From Solirubrobacter deserti (GTDB taxonomy: Bacteria > Actinomycetota > Thermoleophilia > Solirubrobacterales > Solirubrobacteraceae): a stretch of DNA of 64,000 bases. The position numbers and the translations under genes were made by a program. The notes beneath the pieces were generated by a model. The model worked only from the letters and a program-made list of their open reading frames with translations, did not search any database and was not told where the DNA came from. The stretch covers positions 372,001-436,000 of the forward strand of contig NZ_QPKJ02000004.1 of assembly GCF_003344625.1 (NCBI RefSeq), read 5' to 3'. Positions 34,503-43,043 of this stretch are shown one piece after another (within the stretch, counting starts at the first letter, position 1; each line of letters begins with the position of its first letter).

Positions 34503-35242
34503 GCGGGGGAGACCCGTTGCCGTAGCGCACTGATCATCAGCCGGGCGAGGAACGGGAAGCCGTCGACCAGGTAGCGGCGCGCCAGCCGGCGCGGCTCTTG
34601 AGCCAGCCGGTGCAGCCATTCGAGGCCGGCTCGCTGAAGCCACACCGGCGCTCGTGACACGTCTCCACTGAGGTAGCTCAGACTGATTCCACACGAGATG
34701 AACCAGATTGACGGAAATCGAGAACGGAGGCGCAGGATGAGCCGATCCTGCTTCGGGAAGCCGAGGCCGACGAAGACGATGTCCGGGCGCGTGCGCTCGA
34801 GGCTGGCCTCGATCGCCGCCAACTCCTCCGGGAACCGCTCGAAGCCGAACGGCGGGCACAGCGTGCCGCAGACGTCGACGCCCGGAAGGGTGCGCCGGAG
34901 CTCGTCGGCCGCCGCGTCGGCAACGCCCGGCTCGCCCCCGAGCAGGAAGATCGACGCGCCCGCCTCGCGCCCCGCGGCGGGCAGGCTGCGGATCAGCGAG
35001 GAGCCCGAGACGCGCTCGGGCAGAGGCGTGCGCTGCAGGCGGCTCGCCCAGATCAGCGGCATGCCGTCGGCGACCACCATGTCCGCCTGCTCGACGAGAT
35101 CGCGCTGGGCGGGGTCGCGCACCGTCTGCCGCAGCACGTCGAGATTGACGGGGCAGATCCATCCGCCTCGGCCGGTCGCGACGGCCTCGAGGGTGCGGAC
35201 GATCACCTCCGCCTCGTCGACCCGCTGGACCTCCAACCCCAT
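34499..35242 (-). CDS. WecG/TagA/CpsF-family glycosyltransferase
   Basis: A protein of about 247 residues. It has ICPVNLDVLRQ, VADGMPLIWASRL, IFLLGGEPGVA, IVFVGLGFPKQD and IWFISCGISLSYLSGD, all typical of the GT26 family, which adds the second sugar to a lipid-linked unit (for example ManNAc transfer in teichoic acid synthesis). I chose ATG 35242, giving the family's usual length; GTG 35338 is the longest possible start. First gene of a minus-strand operon reaching 29414. Confidence 0.85.
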   Translation of the reverse strand: MGLEVQRVDEAEVIVRTLEAVATGRGGWICPVNLDVLRQTVRDPAQRDLVEQADMVVADGMPLIWASRLQRTPLPERVSGSSLIRSLPAAGREAGASIFLLGGEPGVADAAADELRRTLPGVDVCGTLCPPFGFERFPEELAAIEASLERTRPDIVFVGLGFPKQDRLILRLRSRFPSIWFISCGISLSYLSGDVSRAPVWLQRAGLEWLHRLAQEPRRLARRYLVDGFPFLARLMISALRQRVSPA

Positions 35243-35670
35243 TACCACCGCCGAATCTTTCAAGGCAGAAGCTGCCTCACTGTCACACAGGAGTGTGTGC
35301 ACCGCATGTCCTGGGTCCCCCCCTTGTTTCAGGCACACCGAGCATGCTGACGCAAGCTACTCGGGCACTCCGTGGGTGCACGCTACGGGTTCGTGAACGC
35401 CATTGCGAGACGGGGTAATCGTTCGAACGTTCGATGTCCACCATGAACCGGGGACTTATGCTGTGGCGCCGGTTTGCGACGTTCCAGGGACCGTCGGACC
35501 AAGCCGGTTGGACCTGGGGTCGAACGTCGGCCGGATGTGGTCACCGGGGCGGAGTGTGGCCGGTATGCTGCGCCCAGAGGGGCGAACGTCAAACGCCTGT
35601 CTGGACGGTTTAACTTTCCGTCACTTAGTGTCCAGTCGGACGCGTCTCCACCCGTTCGAGGAAGCGAAGG
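35243..35670. promoter_or_regulatory. Divergent intergenic region with overlapping palindromes
   Basis: This gap of 428 bases holds promoters for both operons. Visible items are two overlapping palindromes, CGTTCGAACG (35420-35429) and TCGAACGTTCGA (35423-35434), and two TATGCT boxes (about 35456-35461 and 35564-35569) that could serve as -10 elements on the plus strand. No gene is evident. AGGAAGCGAAGG before ATG 35671 is a likely ribosome site. Confidence 0.5.
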
Positions 35671-36609
35671 ATGCCTGCGTCGAGTAAGTCGAAGTCGCCT
35701 GTGCGCAGCGCCGCAGCTGAGTCGCCCGCGAAGCTCGCTCCCGCCCTGCCGCCGGTGCCGGAACCCGACCCGTTCGGCCCGCTGCGCGGCATCGTGCGCC
35801 GGTGGCCCGTCGTACTCGCCGTGACCGTGGTGCTGTGCGGCGTCGCGCTCGTGGCGGGCTACGCGCAGGCGCCGACCTACACCGCCAACGCGGTGATCAG
35901 CGTCGGCCGCGTCGACGTTCGCGTGCAGACCCTGCCGGGCTATGTCGCGGGTGCACAGACCCTGGCCGCGGCCTACAGCCGCACGGTGCCGACAGACCCG
36001 ATCGTGCTGCCGCTTGCCCGGCAGCTGGGCATCCCCCCCGCCGAGGTGCGCGAGCGTCTGTGGGCGGTGCCCGTCCCGGAGAGCACGATGTTCGCCGTCT
36101 ACGGCACCGGAGGCAGCGCCGCCGAGGCGACCGAGCTCACGGGCGCCGCGACCTCGCAGTTCGAGCGGTACGTCAAGTCGACCGAGACCAGCGACCGGAC
36201 GATCGAGCGCCTGATGACGCAGTTCCGTGAGCAGTCGCGCCGGTCAGCGAGCTACCGGCGCCGGATCGACGAGTTGCAGGCGCAGATCGACCGCGCGGCC
36301 GCGGCGGCGGCCACCAGCACGGCGTCCGAGAGCGCGCGTCGCCGGGCCCGGGAGGAGCGCAACGACCGGATCGAGCGTCTGCAGACCTCGCTGGACACGT
36401 CCGAGCTGCGCAAGCAGGTGCTCGTCAGCCAGTACAACGAACGCATGGCGGAGTCCGCTTCGTCGGCCGGCATCCAGGTCGTGACCCGTCCCGTGTCGGC
36501 CGAGAGCGATCGCAGGCGCACGCTGGAGCGCTCGCTGGTCATCGGCCTGCTCGCGGGCCTGATGCTCGGCGGAGCGGCGGCGCTGCTGGTCGACCGCCGC
36601 CGCCGCTGA
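35671..36609 (+). CDS. Wzz-type polysaccharide chain-length/polymerase regulator
   Basis: A protein of 312 residues with transmembrane helices near 46-66 and 285-305, the two-helix topology of Wzz/capsular adaptor proteins. The outer part holds coiled-coil stretches (about 170-255), rich in Arg, Glu, Ala and Gln. A Pro-rich cytosolic start (PALPPVPEPDPFGPLRG) precedes the first helix. It probably sets polymer length or links the polymerase to export. No kinase domain or Tyr-rich tail is fused. Good ribosome site; four bases before the next gene. Confidence 0.78.
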   Translation: MPASSKSKSPVRSAAAESPAKLAPALPPVPEPDPFGPLRGIVRRWPVVLAVTVVLCGVALVAGYAQAPTYTANAVISVGRVDVRVQTLPGYVAGAQTLAAAYSRTVPTDPIVLPLARQLGIPPAEVRERLWAVPVPESTMFAVYGTGGSAAEATELTGAATSQFERYVKSTETSDRTIERLMTQFREQSRRSASYRRRIDELQAQIDRAAAAAATSTASESARRRAREERNDRIERLQTSLDTSELRKQVLVSQYNERMAESASSAGIQVVTRPVSAESDRRRTLERSLVIGLLAGLMLGGAAALLVDRRRR

Positions 36610-36613
36610 TCCC

Positions 36614-37993
36614 GTGGCGGCGGGGACGCTACGCACTCCGCCCACTGCGGCGCTCGTGGCGGTGGGCACGGCCGGAGTGCTCTGCCTCGCCGTGGCGGCC
36701 GGCGTGCGCTCGGGACCCGCTGACGGCTTCCTGGTCCTGGCCGGGCTGGCGGCGCTCACCGGCGGGGTGGCGCTCGCCGCGTGGCTGTCGCCGGCGCTGA
36801 CGATCAGCGCCGGGCTGATCCTGAGCCTCGCGTCCGGCCGGTTCGGCGATCTCGGCAGTCCGATCGGGCTCGACCGGGTCGTGATCGTCGCCGGGGTCCT
36901 CGCCGTGGTCGTGCGCGAGCTGCGCTCACCCACGGCCCGGTTGCGGGTGCGGGGCATCGACCTGTGGCTCGCCGGGATCCTCCTCATCGCCGCCGTGTCG
37001 GCCTACTTCGCCGGCACCTGGCGGCAGAACGGGCCGTTCTTCGCGCTCGTGGACAACCTGGGCGTGGTCCCGTTCCTGCTGTTCTGGGTCGCGCCGGCGG
37101 CGTTCGGGACCCCGCGGGAACGCCGGCTGCTGCTGTGCGTGCTGACCGGCGTGGGCGCCTATCTCGGGATCACGGCGCTCGCCGAGACGCTCAACTGGAA
37201 CTGGGCGATCTTCCCGCGTTACATCCTGGACCCCACCGTCGGGCTGCACTACGGCCGCGCGCGCGGACCGTTCGCCGAAGCCGCCGCCAACGGGTTGAGC
37301 ATGTTCTTCTGCGCCGTGGCCGCGGCGGTCCTGCTGGCCACGGACAAACGCCGGCACGTGCTGCTGGCGACGGTGATCGGCCTGTGCGGCGTGGGCATCG
37401 TCTTCGCGCTCACACGCCAGGTGTGGCTGGCCGCCGGCCTCGGGACGCTGATCGCCATGCTCGCCCAGCGGCGGCTGCGCGTATGGGTGCTTCCGACGTT
37501 CGCCGCCGCCGGCGTCGCCGTGTTCGTCATCTTCGCCACCGTGCCCGGCTTCAATTCGCGGGCGGAAGACCGGGTCCGCGACCAGCGCCCGGTGTGGGAC
37601 CGCTTGAACTCCAATGCGGCGACCTGGCGGATGCTGGCCGAGCGCCCGTTGACCGGGTACGGGTGGGGCGGCTACCGCGAGAACATCAACACCTTCTTCC
37701 GCCTCGCGCCCGACCGGGCCTGGACCGGGGCGGTGAGCCGCCCGCACAACGTCTTCCTGGCCAACGGCGCGGAACTGGGCGCGCTCGTGCTCGTCGCCTG
37801 GATCGCCGCGCTGGCCATCGCGATCGGGGGCGCTCTGCGTCGGCGCGGGCCGCCCGACCTGGGCGTCTGGCGCGCCGGGCTGATCGCGGTCGCCATCGGG
37901 TGGCTGGTCGTCGCCAACTTCACGCCGATGTACTACGCGTTCTGCCACTCGGTGCTGTGGTTGTGGGCTGGCATCTGCTGGAGCCGCACGTGA
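36614..37993 (+). CDS. O-antigen polymerase/ligase-like membrane protein (Wzy family)
   Basis: A protein of 459 residues with ten or more helices and a large outer loop (about 320-385) containing GYGWGGYRENINTFFR and RPHNVFLANGAELG. RPHNxFL in this loop is typical of the Wzy_C/WaaL domain. It would polymerise glycan repeats at the outer face or ligate them to a carrier. It follows the Wzz-like gene and overlaps the next glycosyltransferase as GTGA. Confidence 0.8.
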   Translation: MAAGTLRTPPTAALVAVGTAGVLCLAVAAGVRSGPADGFLVLAGLAALTGGVALAAWLSPALTISAGLILSLASGRFGDLGSPIGLDRVVIVAGVLAVVVRELRSPTARLRVRGIDLWLAGILLIAAVSAYFAGTWRQNGPFFALVDNLGVVPFLLFWVAPAAFGTPRERRLLLCVLTGVGAYLGITALAETLNWNWAIFPRYILDPTVGLHYGRARGPFAEAAANGLSMFFCAVAAAVLLATDKRRHVLLATVIGLCGVGIVFALTRQVWLAAGLGTLIAMLAQRRLRVWVLPTFAAAGVAVFVIFATVPGFNSRAEDRVRDQRPVWDRLNSNAATWRMLAERPLTGYGWGGYRENINTFFRLAPDRAWTGAVSRPHNVFLANGAELGALVLVAWIAALAIAIGGALRRRGPPDLGVWRAGLIAVAIGWLVVANFTPMYYAFCHSVLWLWAGICWSRT

Positions 37994-39195
37994 CGGCGCC
38001 GCGGCTCGCCTACGTCGTCGCCGAGTACCCGAAGGTCTCGCACACGTTCGTCGCGCGCGAGGTCGCGGCGCTGCGTGCGGCAGGGGCCACCATCGACACG
38101 GTGACCATCCGGCGCACGCCCGAGACCGGGTTGTTGAGCGAGGAGGACCGGCGGGCGGCGGCCGAGACGTTCGCGGTCCTACCGGCAGCGCCGGCCGCGC
38201 TGCTGCGGGCCCACGCGCGCTGGGGGCGGCGCGGGCCCCGGCGCTACGTGCGCACGCTTGCCCAGGCCGTGCGCCTCGGCGCGCCCGGCCTGCGCAACCG
38301 CCTGTGGCAGCTGTTCTACTTCGCCGAGGCCGGCCTGCTCGCCGACGAGCTGCACCGGCGCGGGACCGAGCACGTGCACGCGCACTTCGCCACCGTCGGC
38401 TCGGCCGTCGCACTCCTGGCCGCGCGCCTGCTCGGCAAGCCCTGGAGCTTCACCATGCACGGCCCGTTGGAGTTCGACGCGGTGGAGCGCTACGCGATCG
38501 CCGACAAGGTCCGCGATGCGGCGTTCGTCGCCTGCATCAGCGATTTCTGCCGGGCGCAGCTGATGCGATTGGTCGAGCCCGCGCACTGGGACAAGCTGCA
38601 CATCGTCCACTGCGGCCTGGAACCCGAGCGCTACGCCGCCCCGGCGCGGGAGGTGCGCGACGTGGTGGAGCTGCTGGCGATCGGGCGGCTGGAGCCGATG
38701 AAGGGCTTCGCGGTGCTGATCGACGCGGTCGCCGCGCTCGTGCGCGAGGGCGAGCCGGTGCGCCTGACGATCGTGGGCGACGGACCGCAACGCGCGGCGC
38801 TGGAGGCGCGGGCGCGCGGGCTGCCCGTCACCTTCACCGGGGCGCTGGGAGCGCCCGCCGTGACGGAGCGGCTGCGGGCGGCGGATGTGTTCTGCCTGGC
38901 GTCGTTCGCCGAGGGGGTGCCCGTCGTGTTGATGGAGGCGATGGCGTCCGGGCTCCCCGTCGTGACGACGCAGATCATGGGCGTCCCCGAGCTCGTGGAC
39001 GACGGCGAGTCCGGGCTGCTGGTCGCGCCCGGCCGGCCCGAGCCGTTCGCCGACGCGCTCCGCCGCGTCGTCCGGGAACCGGACCTGCGCGCCCGGCTGG
39101 GCCGGGCCGGGCAGGCGAAGGTCGCCGCCGAGTTCGACGTCCGGACGGCGGCCGGTGTCCTGCAGCGCCTGTTCGCGGAGGCCGCGCAGCGGTGA
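37990..39195 (+). CDS. Family 4 glycosyltransferase
   Basis: A protein of 401 residues with the GT-B layout. The C-terminal half holds LLAIGRLEPMKGFAVLIDAV, VGDGPQRAALE and FCLASFAEGVPVVLMEAMASGLPVV (written here in part), with the family's E-x7-E pattern. The N-terminal half starts PRLAYVVAEYPKVSHTFV. It uses a nucleotide sugar to extend the glycan in the cytosol. GTG 37990 and its stop are both coupled to neighbours. Confidence 0.88.
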   Translation: MTAPRLAYVVAEYPKVSHTFVAREVAALRAAGATIDTVTIRRTPETGLLSEEDRRAAAETFAVLPAAPAALLRAHARWGRRGPRRYVRTLAQAVRLGAPGLRNRLWQLFYFAEAGLLADELHRRGTEHVHAHFATVGSAVALLAARLLGKPWSFTMHGPLEFDAVERYAIADKVRDAAFVACISDFCRAQLMRLVEPAHWDKLHIVHCGLEPERYAAPAREVRDVVELLAIGRLEPMKGFAVLIDAVAALVREGEPVRLTIVGDGPQRAALEARARGLPVTFTGALGAPAVTERLRAADVFCLASFAEGVPVVLMEAMASGLPVVTTQIMGVPELVDDGESGLLVAPGRPEPFADALRRVVREPDLRARLGRAGQAKVAAEFDVRTAAGVLQRLFAEAAQR

Positions 39196-40535
39196 GGCGC
39201 GCGGTCGCGGGAGTGGTCGCGCTCGGCCTGCTGGCGTTCGCGGTCGGGTGGGCCGTCACCCGGACGGACGAGGCGCCCTCGACGCCGCGCGCGCCTGACC
39301 GCGCCCCCGAGCGCCTCACGATCGCGCCGACCAGCCTCGTCGACCTCGTCGCCCGCGTGCCCGTGTTCGTCCGCGCGCCCGGGCCGGGCACCCTGGAGGC
39401 CACGGTCACGCCGAGGGGTGAGGACCCGATCTCGCTCACGGGCGCCGAGCTGTCAACCTCCGACGTGCACGCCGTCCAGGTCGGCATCCCGGCGGGCGCC
39501 GCGCGGTTGCTGCGCGCGTGCCGGCCCGCCCGGCTCAGCGTCGTGCTGCGCGCGCGCAGCGGGAGGGTGGTCGCGCGCCGCAGCCGGACCCTGGCCCCGC
39601 AGCCACCTCGCTGCGGGCGCTACTTCGGCCCGAGCGCCATCTGGAACCAGCGCGTGGAGAACGCGCCGCTGGATCCGCGCTCGGAGCAGTGGGTGGCCGA
39701 CCTCGCCAACCAGGTCGACGAGAACTTCGCCGCCAAGACCCCGCCCACGATCGCCACGACGGAGTACAGCAGCCCGCTGTACACGGTCCCGGCCAACCAG
39801 CCGCGGGTCCCGGTCAAGCTCGTTGGCAGCCGCGCCGGCTTCGGCAAGGCGGTCGCGGCGCAGCTCGCCGAGGGCGTGCCGATCCCCGCCGGCGCGCGCG
39901 CGGGTGGGGGCACGGACCACCAGATGGTCGTCTGGCAGCCGGCGACGGACACGATGTGGGAGCTGTGGGTGGCCGAGAAGGTCAAGGGCCGCTGGACCGC
40001 GCAGTGGGGTGGGCGCATGGACCGCGCCTCGCGGTCCCGCGGCTACTTCTTCGACCCCGGCGGGATTCACGGGGGCTCGACCGCGACCAGCCTCACGATG
40101 GCCGGCGGGACGATCACCCGGGCCGACCTGGTGCGCGGGGAGATCAACCACGCGCTCGGCATGGCGATCCCACGCAGCCGCGCCAATGTCTGGAGCTACC
40201 CGGCACAGCGATCCGACGGCCAGATCGATTCCGTGGACGCGATTCCCCAGGGCGCTCGCTTCCGGCTGAACCCCGCCTTCGACGTCGACGCGCTCCAAGC
40301 GCCGGCGTTCGTGAAGCTTCTCGCTCGGGCCGCGCAGCGCTACGGCATCTACGTGCGCGACACCGCGCCCGTCGTGATCTTCTACGCCGAGGACCCCGCC
40401 TCGATCGGCTCCGATCCCTGGTTGAAGGCGATGGAGCCGGCCGCCTGGGAGATCCTGCGCAGCTTCCCGTGGCGGGAGCTGCAGGTCACCCGGACGCAGT
40501 TGTGGACGCACTCCCGCCAGCGCGTCGCGCGGTGA
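39192..40535 (+). CDS. Membrane-anchored paralogue A of an unrecognised secreted family
   Basis: A protein of 447 residues with an N-terminal hydrophobic anchor or signal (AVAGVVALGLLAFAVGWAV) and an outer domain of about 430 residues. The second half shares ordered motifs with the genes at 41580 and 43044: SAIWNQRV, ATDTMWELW, WGGRM, TATSLTMAGG, INHALGMAI, YPAQRSDG and PQGARFRLNP. Paralogue A also has its own extra N-terminal module (about 40-140) ending in a Cys-containing strand (RACRPARLSVVL). GTG start, coupled by GTGA to the glycosyltransferase. I do not recognise the family; a role in polysaccharide processing or binding is inferred from its operon. Confidence 0.65.
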   Translation: MRRAVAGVVALGLLAFAVGWAVTRTDEAPSTPRAPDRAPERLTIAPTSLVDLVARVPVFVRAPGPGTLEATVTPRGEDPISLTGAELSTSDVHAVQVGIPAGAARLLRACRPARLSVVLRARSGRVVARRSRTLAPQPPRCGRYFGPSAIWNQRVENAPLDPRSEQWVADLANQVDENFAAKTPPTIATTEYSSPLYTVPANQPRVPVKLVGSRAGFGKAVAAQLAEGVPIPAGARAGGGTDHQMVVWQPATDTMWELWVAEKVKGRWTAQWGGRMDRASRSRGYFFDPGGIHGGSTATSLTMAGGTITRADLVRGEINHALGMAIPRSRANVWSYPAQRSDGQIDSVDAIPQGARFRLNPAFDVDALQAPAFVKLLARAAQRYGIYVRDTAPVVIFYAEDPASIGSDPWLKAMEPAAWEILRSFPWRELQVTRTQLWTHSRQRVAR

Positions 40536-41412
40536 CCCTGCGATAGCGCCAGCTGCGCACGCTCATCCGCGCGCGGGCCGAGACCACGTCGAGCACGCCG
40601 GCGAGCCTGCGCGGGTCGGTCGTCAACCGCGCCGCACAGCGCGCGACGGTCGCGCGATCCCCTGAGCGCAGTTCGTTCCACAGCAGATAGCCCTCGACGT
40701 GCGCCCGCAGCGCGGGCGTGTGCCATGGACGGTCCGCGTAGGTGTCGACGATCTCACGGTGGGCGAGCCACAACGCCGCGCGGTCTCCTGACACCTGGTC
40801 GGCGTGCACGTGATAGCGCACCGTCACCGCGGGACTGACGAGCCCGGTGCCGCGCTCGAGCACCCGCAGCCACAGGTCCAGGTCGGCGCCCATCCGGAGG
40901 TCCTCGCGGAAGCCGCCGACGGCGAGCACGAGGTCGCGGCGGACGAGCACGCTGCTCGCCACGAGCGCGTTGCCCGCGCGCAGCAGATCCGCGGGCGAGC
41001 GCAGCGCCTCCGGCGTGTTGCGCTCGCGGCCCCATAGCCGCGGCGGCGCGTCCGCGCAGGTCGCGACCGCGGTGCTCCCGAGGACCACGTGGTCGTCGCG
41101 CAGAGGCCAGAGCGCCGCCAGGTGCCCGGGCAGCCACTCGTCGTCGGAGTCCAGCAGGGCCACCCACGGCTGCTGGGCCTCCCGGATCGCGGTGTTGCGG
41201 GCGCCGCCCTCGCCGCGGTTGACGGCGTGGTGGATGACGCGGGCGCCGGCGGCGCGTGCGGCGGCCCCGGTGTGGTCGGTGGAGCAGTCGTCGACGACCA
41301 CGACCTCGAACGGCGGATCAGGCCGCTGGCCGAGCGCGCTGCGCACCGCTCGCGCGGTCATCTCGGGGCGGTTGAACGCCGGGATCACGACGGACACGCC
41401 GAGCGCGGTCAA
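40486..41412 (-). CDS. Family 2 glycosyltransferase
   Basis: A protein of 308 residues with VSVVIPAFNRPEMT, VVVDDCSTDHTG, DSDDEW and DLDLWLRVLERG, the GT-A pattern with a late metal-binding DLDLW. TTG 41412 follows a TAGCAT box by seven bases, supporting a leaderless start. The 3' end overlaps paralogue A by 50 bases. Confidence 0.85.
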   Translation of the reverse strand: MTALGVSVVIPAFNRPEMTARAVRSALGQRPDPPFEVVVVDDCSTDHTGAAARAAGARVIHHAVNRGEGGARNTAIREAQQPWVALLDSDDEWLPGHLAALWPLRDDHVVLGSTAVATCADAPPRLWGRERNTPEALRSPADLLRAGNALVASSVLVRRDLVLAVGGFREDLRMGADLDLWLRVLERGTGLVSPAVTVRYHVHADQVSGDRAALWLAHREIVDTYADRPWHTPALRAHVEGYLLWNELRSGDRATVARCAARLTTDPRRLAGVLDVVSARARMSVRSWRYRRVTARRAGGSASTTASG

Positions 41413-41419
41413 GGGCCGG

Positions 41420-41425
41420 ATGCTA
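41420..41425 (-). promoter_or_regulatory. Candidate -10 box for the glycosyltransferase at 40486
   Basis: TAGCAT on the minus strand, seven bases before TTG 41412. Confidence 0.4.
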
Positions 41426-41579
41426 GCGCCAGATGTTCACGCGCTGACGCGTGATGTACGGGGGTGGCGGCGCTAAAGGGTTTCGGCGCTCCGGACGAAG
41501 ATCGAAACAAGAAGCCCGCGAGCTCACTGGCAACGCGCCGGTGGCCGACACAACCGGCGGGCCGCTCCCCTCCTTTCCC

Positions 41580-42893
41580 ATGCTCTCCCGCCTCCTCACT
41601 TCCGCCTGCCTGGCCCTGCTCGCGCTGATGCTGTGCGCGTCCGGCGCGACCGCCGCCAGCCCGTTCGCCTCGGGCAACATCTGGGACACGCCGCTGGCCG
41701 ACGACGCCGAGCTCGCCTCCAACTCGGCCGGCATGGTCGCCGAGCTGCAACGCCAGACGCGGATGCCCGGCGGCACCTGGATCGCCACCGACGACTACAG
41801 CACCCCCGTGTACGTCGTGGGCCCGGACCAGCCGACCGTGCGCGTCATCGCCGACACGCCGTACTGGGCGCTGCAGCAGGACTGGGACGAGGTGCCGATC
41901 CCGTCGCACGCGCGTCCCGCGGCCGGGACCGACGCCGCCATGGTCGTCTACCAGCCCTCCACGGACACGATGTGGGAGTTCTGGGCGATGTACGAGGCCT
42001 CCGACGGCTGGCACGCGGTCTGGGGCGGCAAGATGGAGAACGTCTCGCAGAACCCGGGGTACTTCGACTGGCATTGGGGCGCGACCGCCACGAGCCTCAC
42101 CTGGATGGGCGGGCTGATCCGGCCCGAAGAGCTGGCCGCCGGGCACATCGACCACGCGCTGGCGCTCTCGATCCGCGAGGCCAAGCAGAGCGAGGTCGTC
42201 TGGCCCGCGCAGCGTGGGGACGGCATCGCGACCGGTCCGAACGCGATCCCGGAGGGCACCCGCTTCCGGATCGACCCGGACGTCGACCTGGACGCCCTGA
42301 ACCTCTCCCGCCCGGCGCGCGTGATCGCGCAGGCGATCCAGGACTACGGCATGATCGTGCGCGACCAGGCCGGCGCAGTGATCCTGTTCGGCGAGGACCC
42401 GCTGTCGATCGGGCACAACCCGTGGCCGTCGCTGTTCGGCGACTGGCCGCACCATCTGATGAACAGCTTGCCGTGGGAGCACATGGAGGCGGTGGCGCCC
42501 GACCGCAGCGTCTTCCGCGCGCCGTCGGACCCGCTCGTGCCACGTCCGCCCACGCCACCCGTCACGTCCACGCCGACCCCCGCGCCCGTGCCGCCGACGC
42601 CCACCCCGGACGCCCCGGCGCCGCCCGTGCCGCCCGTGACCACGGCGCCGCCCGTGACCACGGCGCCGCCCGTGACCACGGCGCCGCCGGTGCCGCCCGC
42701 GGGCACGCCGGCCCCGGTCCGGCCCAAGCCGGGCACGCCCAAGCCGGCCAAGACCAACGCCAAGGTGGCGGCGAAGGCCAGGGCCCGGATGGCCACGGCG
42801 TGCAAGAAGGCCAAGGCGAAGGGCGCGAGCCGAAAGTCCAAACGAGCGTGCGCGACTGCGAAGATCGCCGTCCGGCGGGCGGCGCGGCCCTGA
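41580..42893 (+). CDS. Secreted paralogue B of the unrecognised family
   Basis: A protein of 437 residues with a signal peptide (LSRLLTSACLALLALMLCAS, cleavage near GATA-AS). The conserved domain covers about 28-300 and shows GNIWDTPL, STDTMWEFW, WGGKMENVSQNPGYF, GATATSLTWMGGL, IDHALALSI, WPAQRGDG, PEGTRFRIDP and DYGMIVRDQAGAV. A Pro/Thr-rich linker with three identical six-residue repeats follows (DNA 42633-42686), then a tail of about 50 residues rich in Lys, Ala and Arg. The tail could bind acidic polysaccharide or nucleic acid. Function unknown; closest relative is the next gene. Confidence 0.7.
   Translation: MLSRLLTSACLALLALMLCASGATAASPFASGNIWDTPLADDAELASNSAGMVAELQRQTRMPGGTWIATDDYSTPVYVVGPDQPTVRVIADTPYWALQQDWDEVPIPSHARPAAGTDAAMVVYQPSTDTMWEFWAMYEASDGWHAVWGGKMENVSQNPGYFDWHWGATATSLTWMGGLIRPEELAAGHIDHALALSIREAKQSEVVWPAQRGDGIATGPNAIPEGTRFRIDPDVDLDALNLSRPARVIAQAIQDYGMIVRDQAGAVILFGEDPLSIGHNPWPSLFGDWPHHLMNSLPWEHMEAVAPDRSVFRAPSDPLVPRPPTPPVTSTPTPAPVPPTPTPDAPAPPVPPVTTAPPVTTAPPVTTAPPVPPAGTPAPVRPKPGTPKPAKTNAKVAAKARARMATACKKAKAKGASRKSKRACATAKIAVRRAARP
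42633..42686 (+). repeat. Three tandem copies of an 18-base unit
   Basis: The unit CCCGTGACCACGGCGCCG is repeated three times exactly, encoding PVTTAP linkers in paralogue B. Recent slippage is likely, given the perfect identity. Confidence 0.85.
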
Positions 42894-42952
42894 GCGTTTG
42901 ACGCCGTTCCTGTATCGGCCGTGGTTGGGGATGCACTTCCGGGTATCGTCCC

Positions 42953-42987
42953 CTGGACGCTGCAGGACGCATTCATAAAGCGTCCAG
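42953..42987. other. Inverted repeat between paralogues B and C
   Basis: Eight-base arms CTGGACGC and GCGTCCAG around a 19-base centre in the gap of 150 bases. It could be a weak terminator or an operator. Nothing else is clear in this gap. Confidence 0.3.
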
Positions 42988-43043
42988 AACCCGCCCTCCG
43001 CGGGGCCGTGCCGGCTCCGCCCCTGCCCCCCGCTCAACCATCC

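Noticed and set aside
36926..38413. A 495-codon minus-strand open frame
   Set aside because: Opposite the polymerase and glycosyltransferase genes; no motif and shadow-type composition.
42633..42686. CRISPR-like repeats
   Set aside because: The three copies are directly adjacent, without spacers, and encode an in-frame protein linker.
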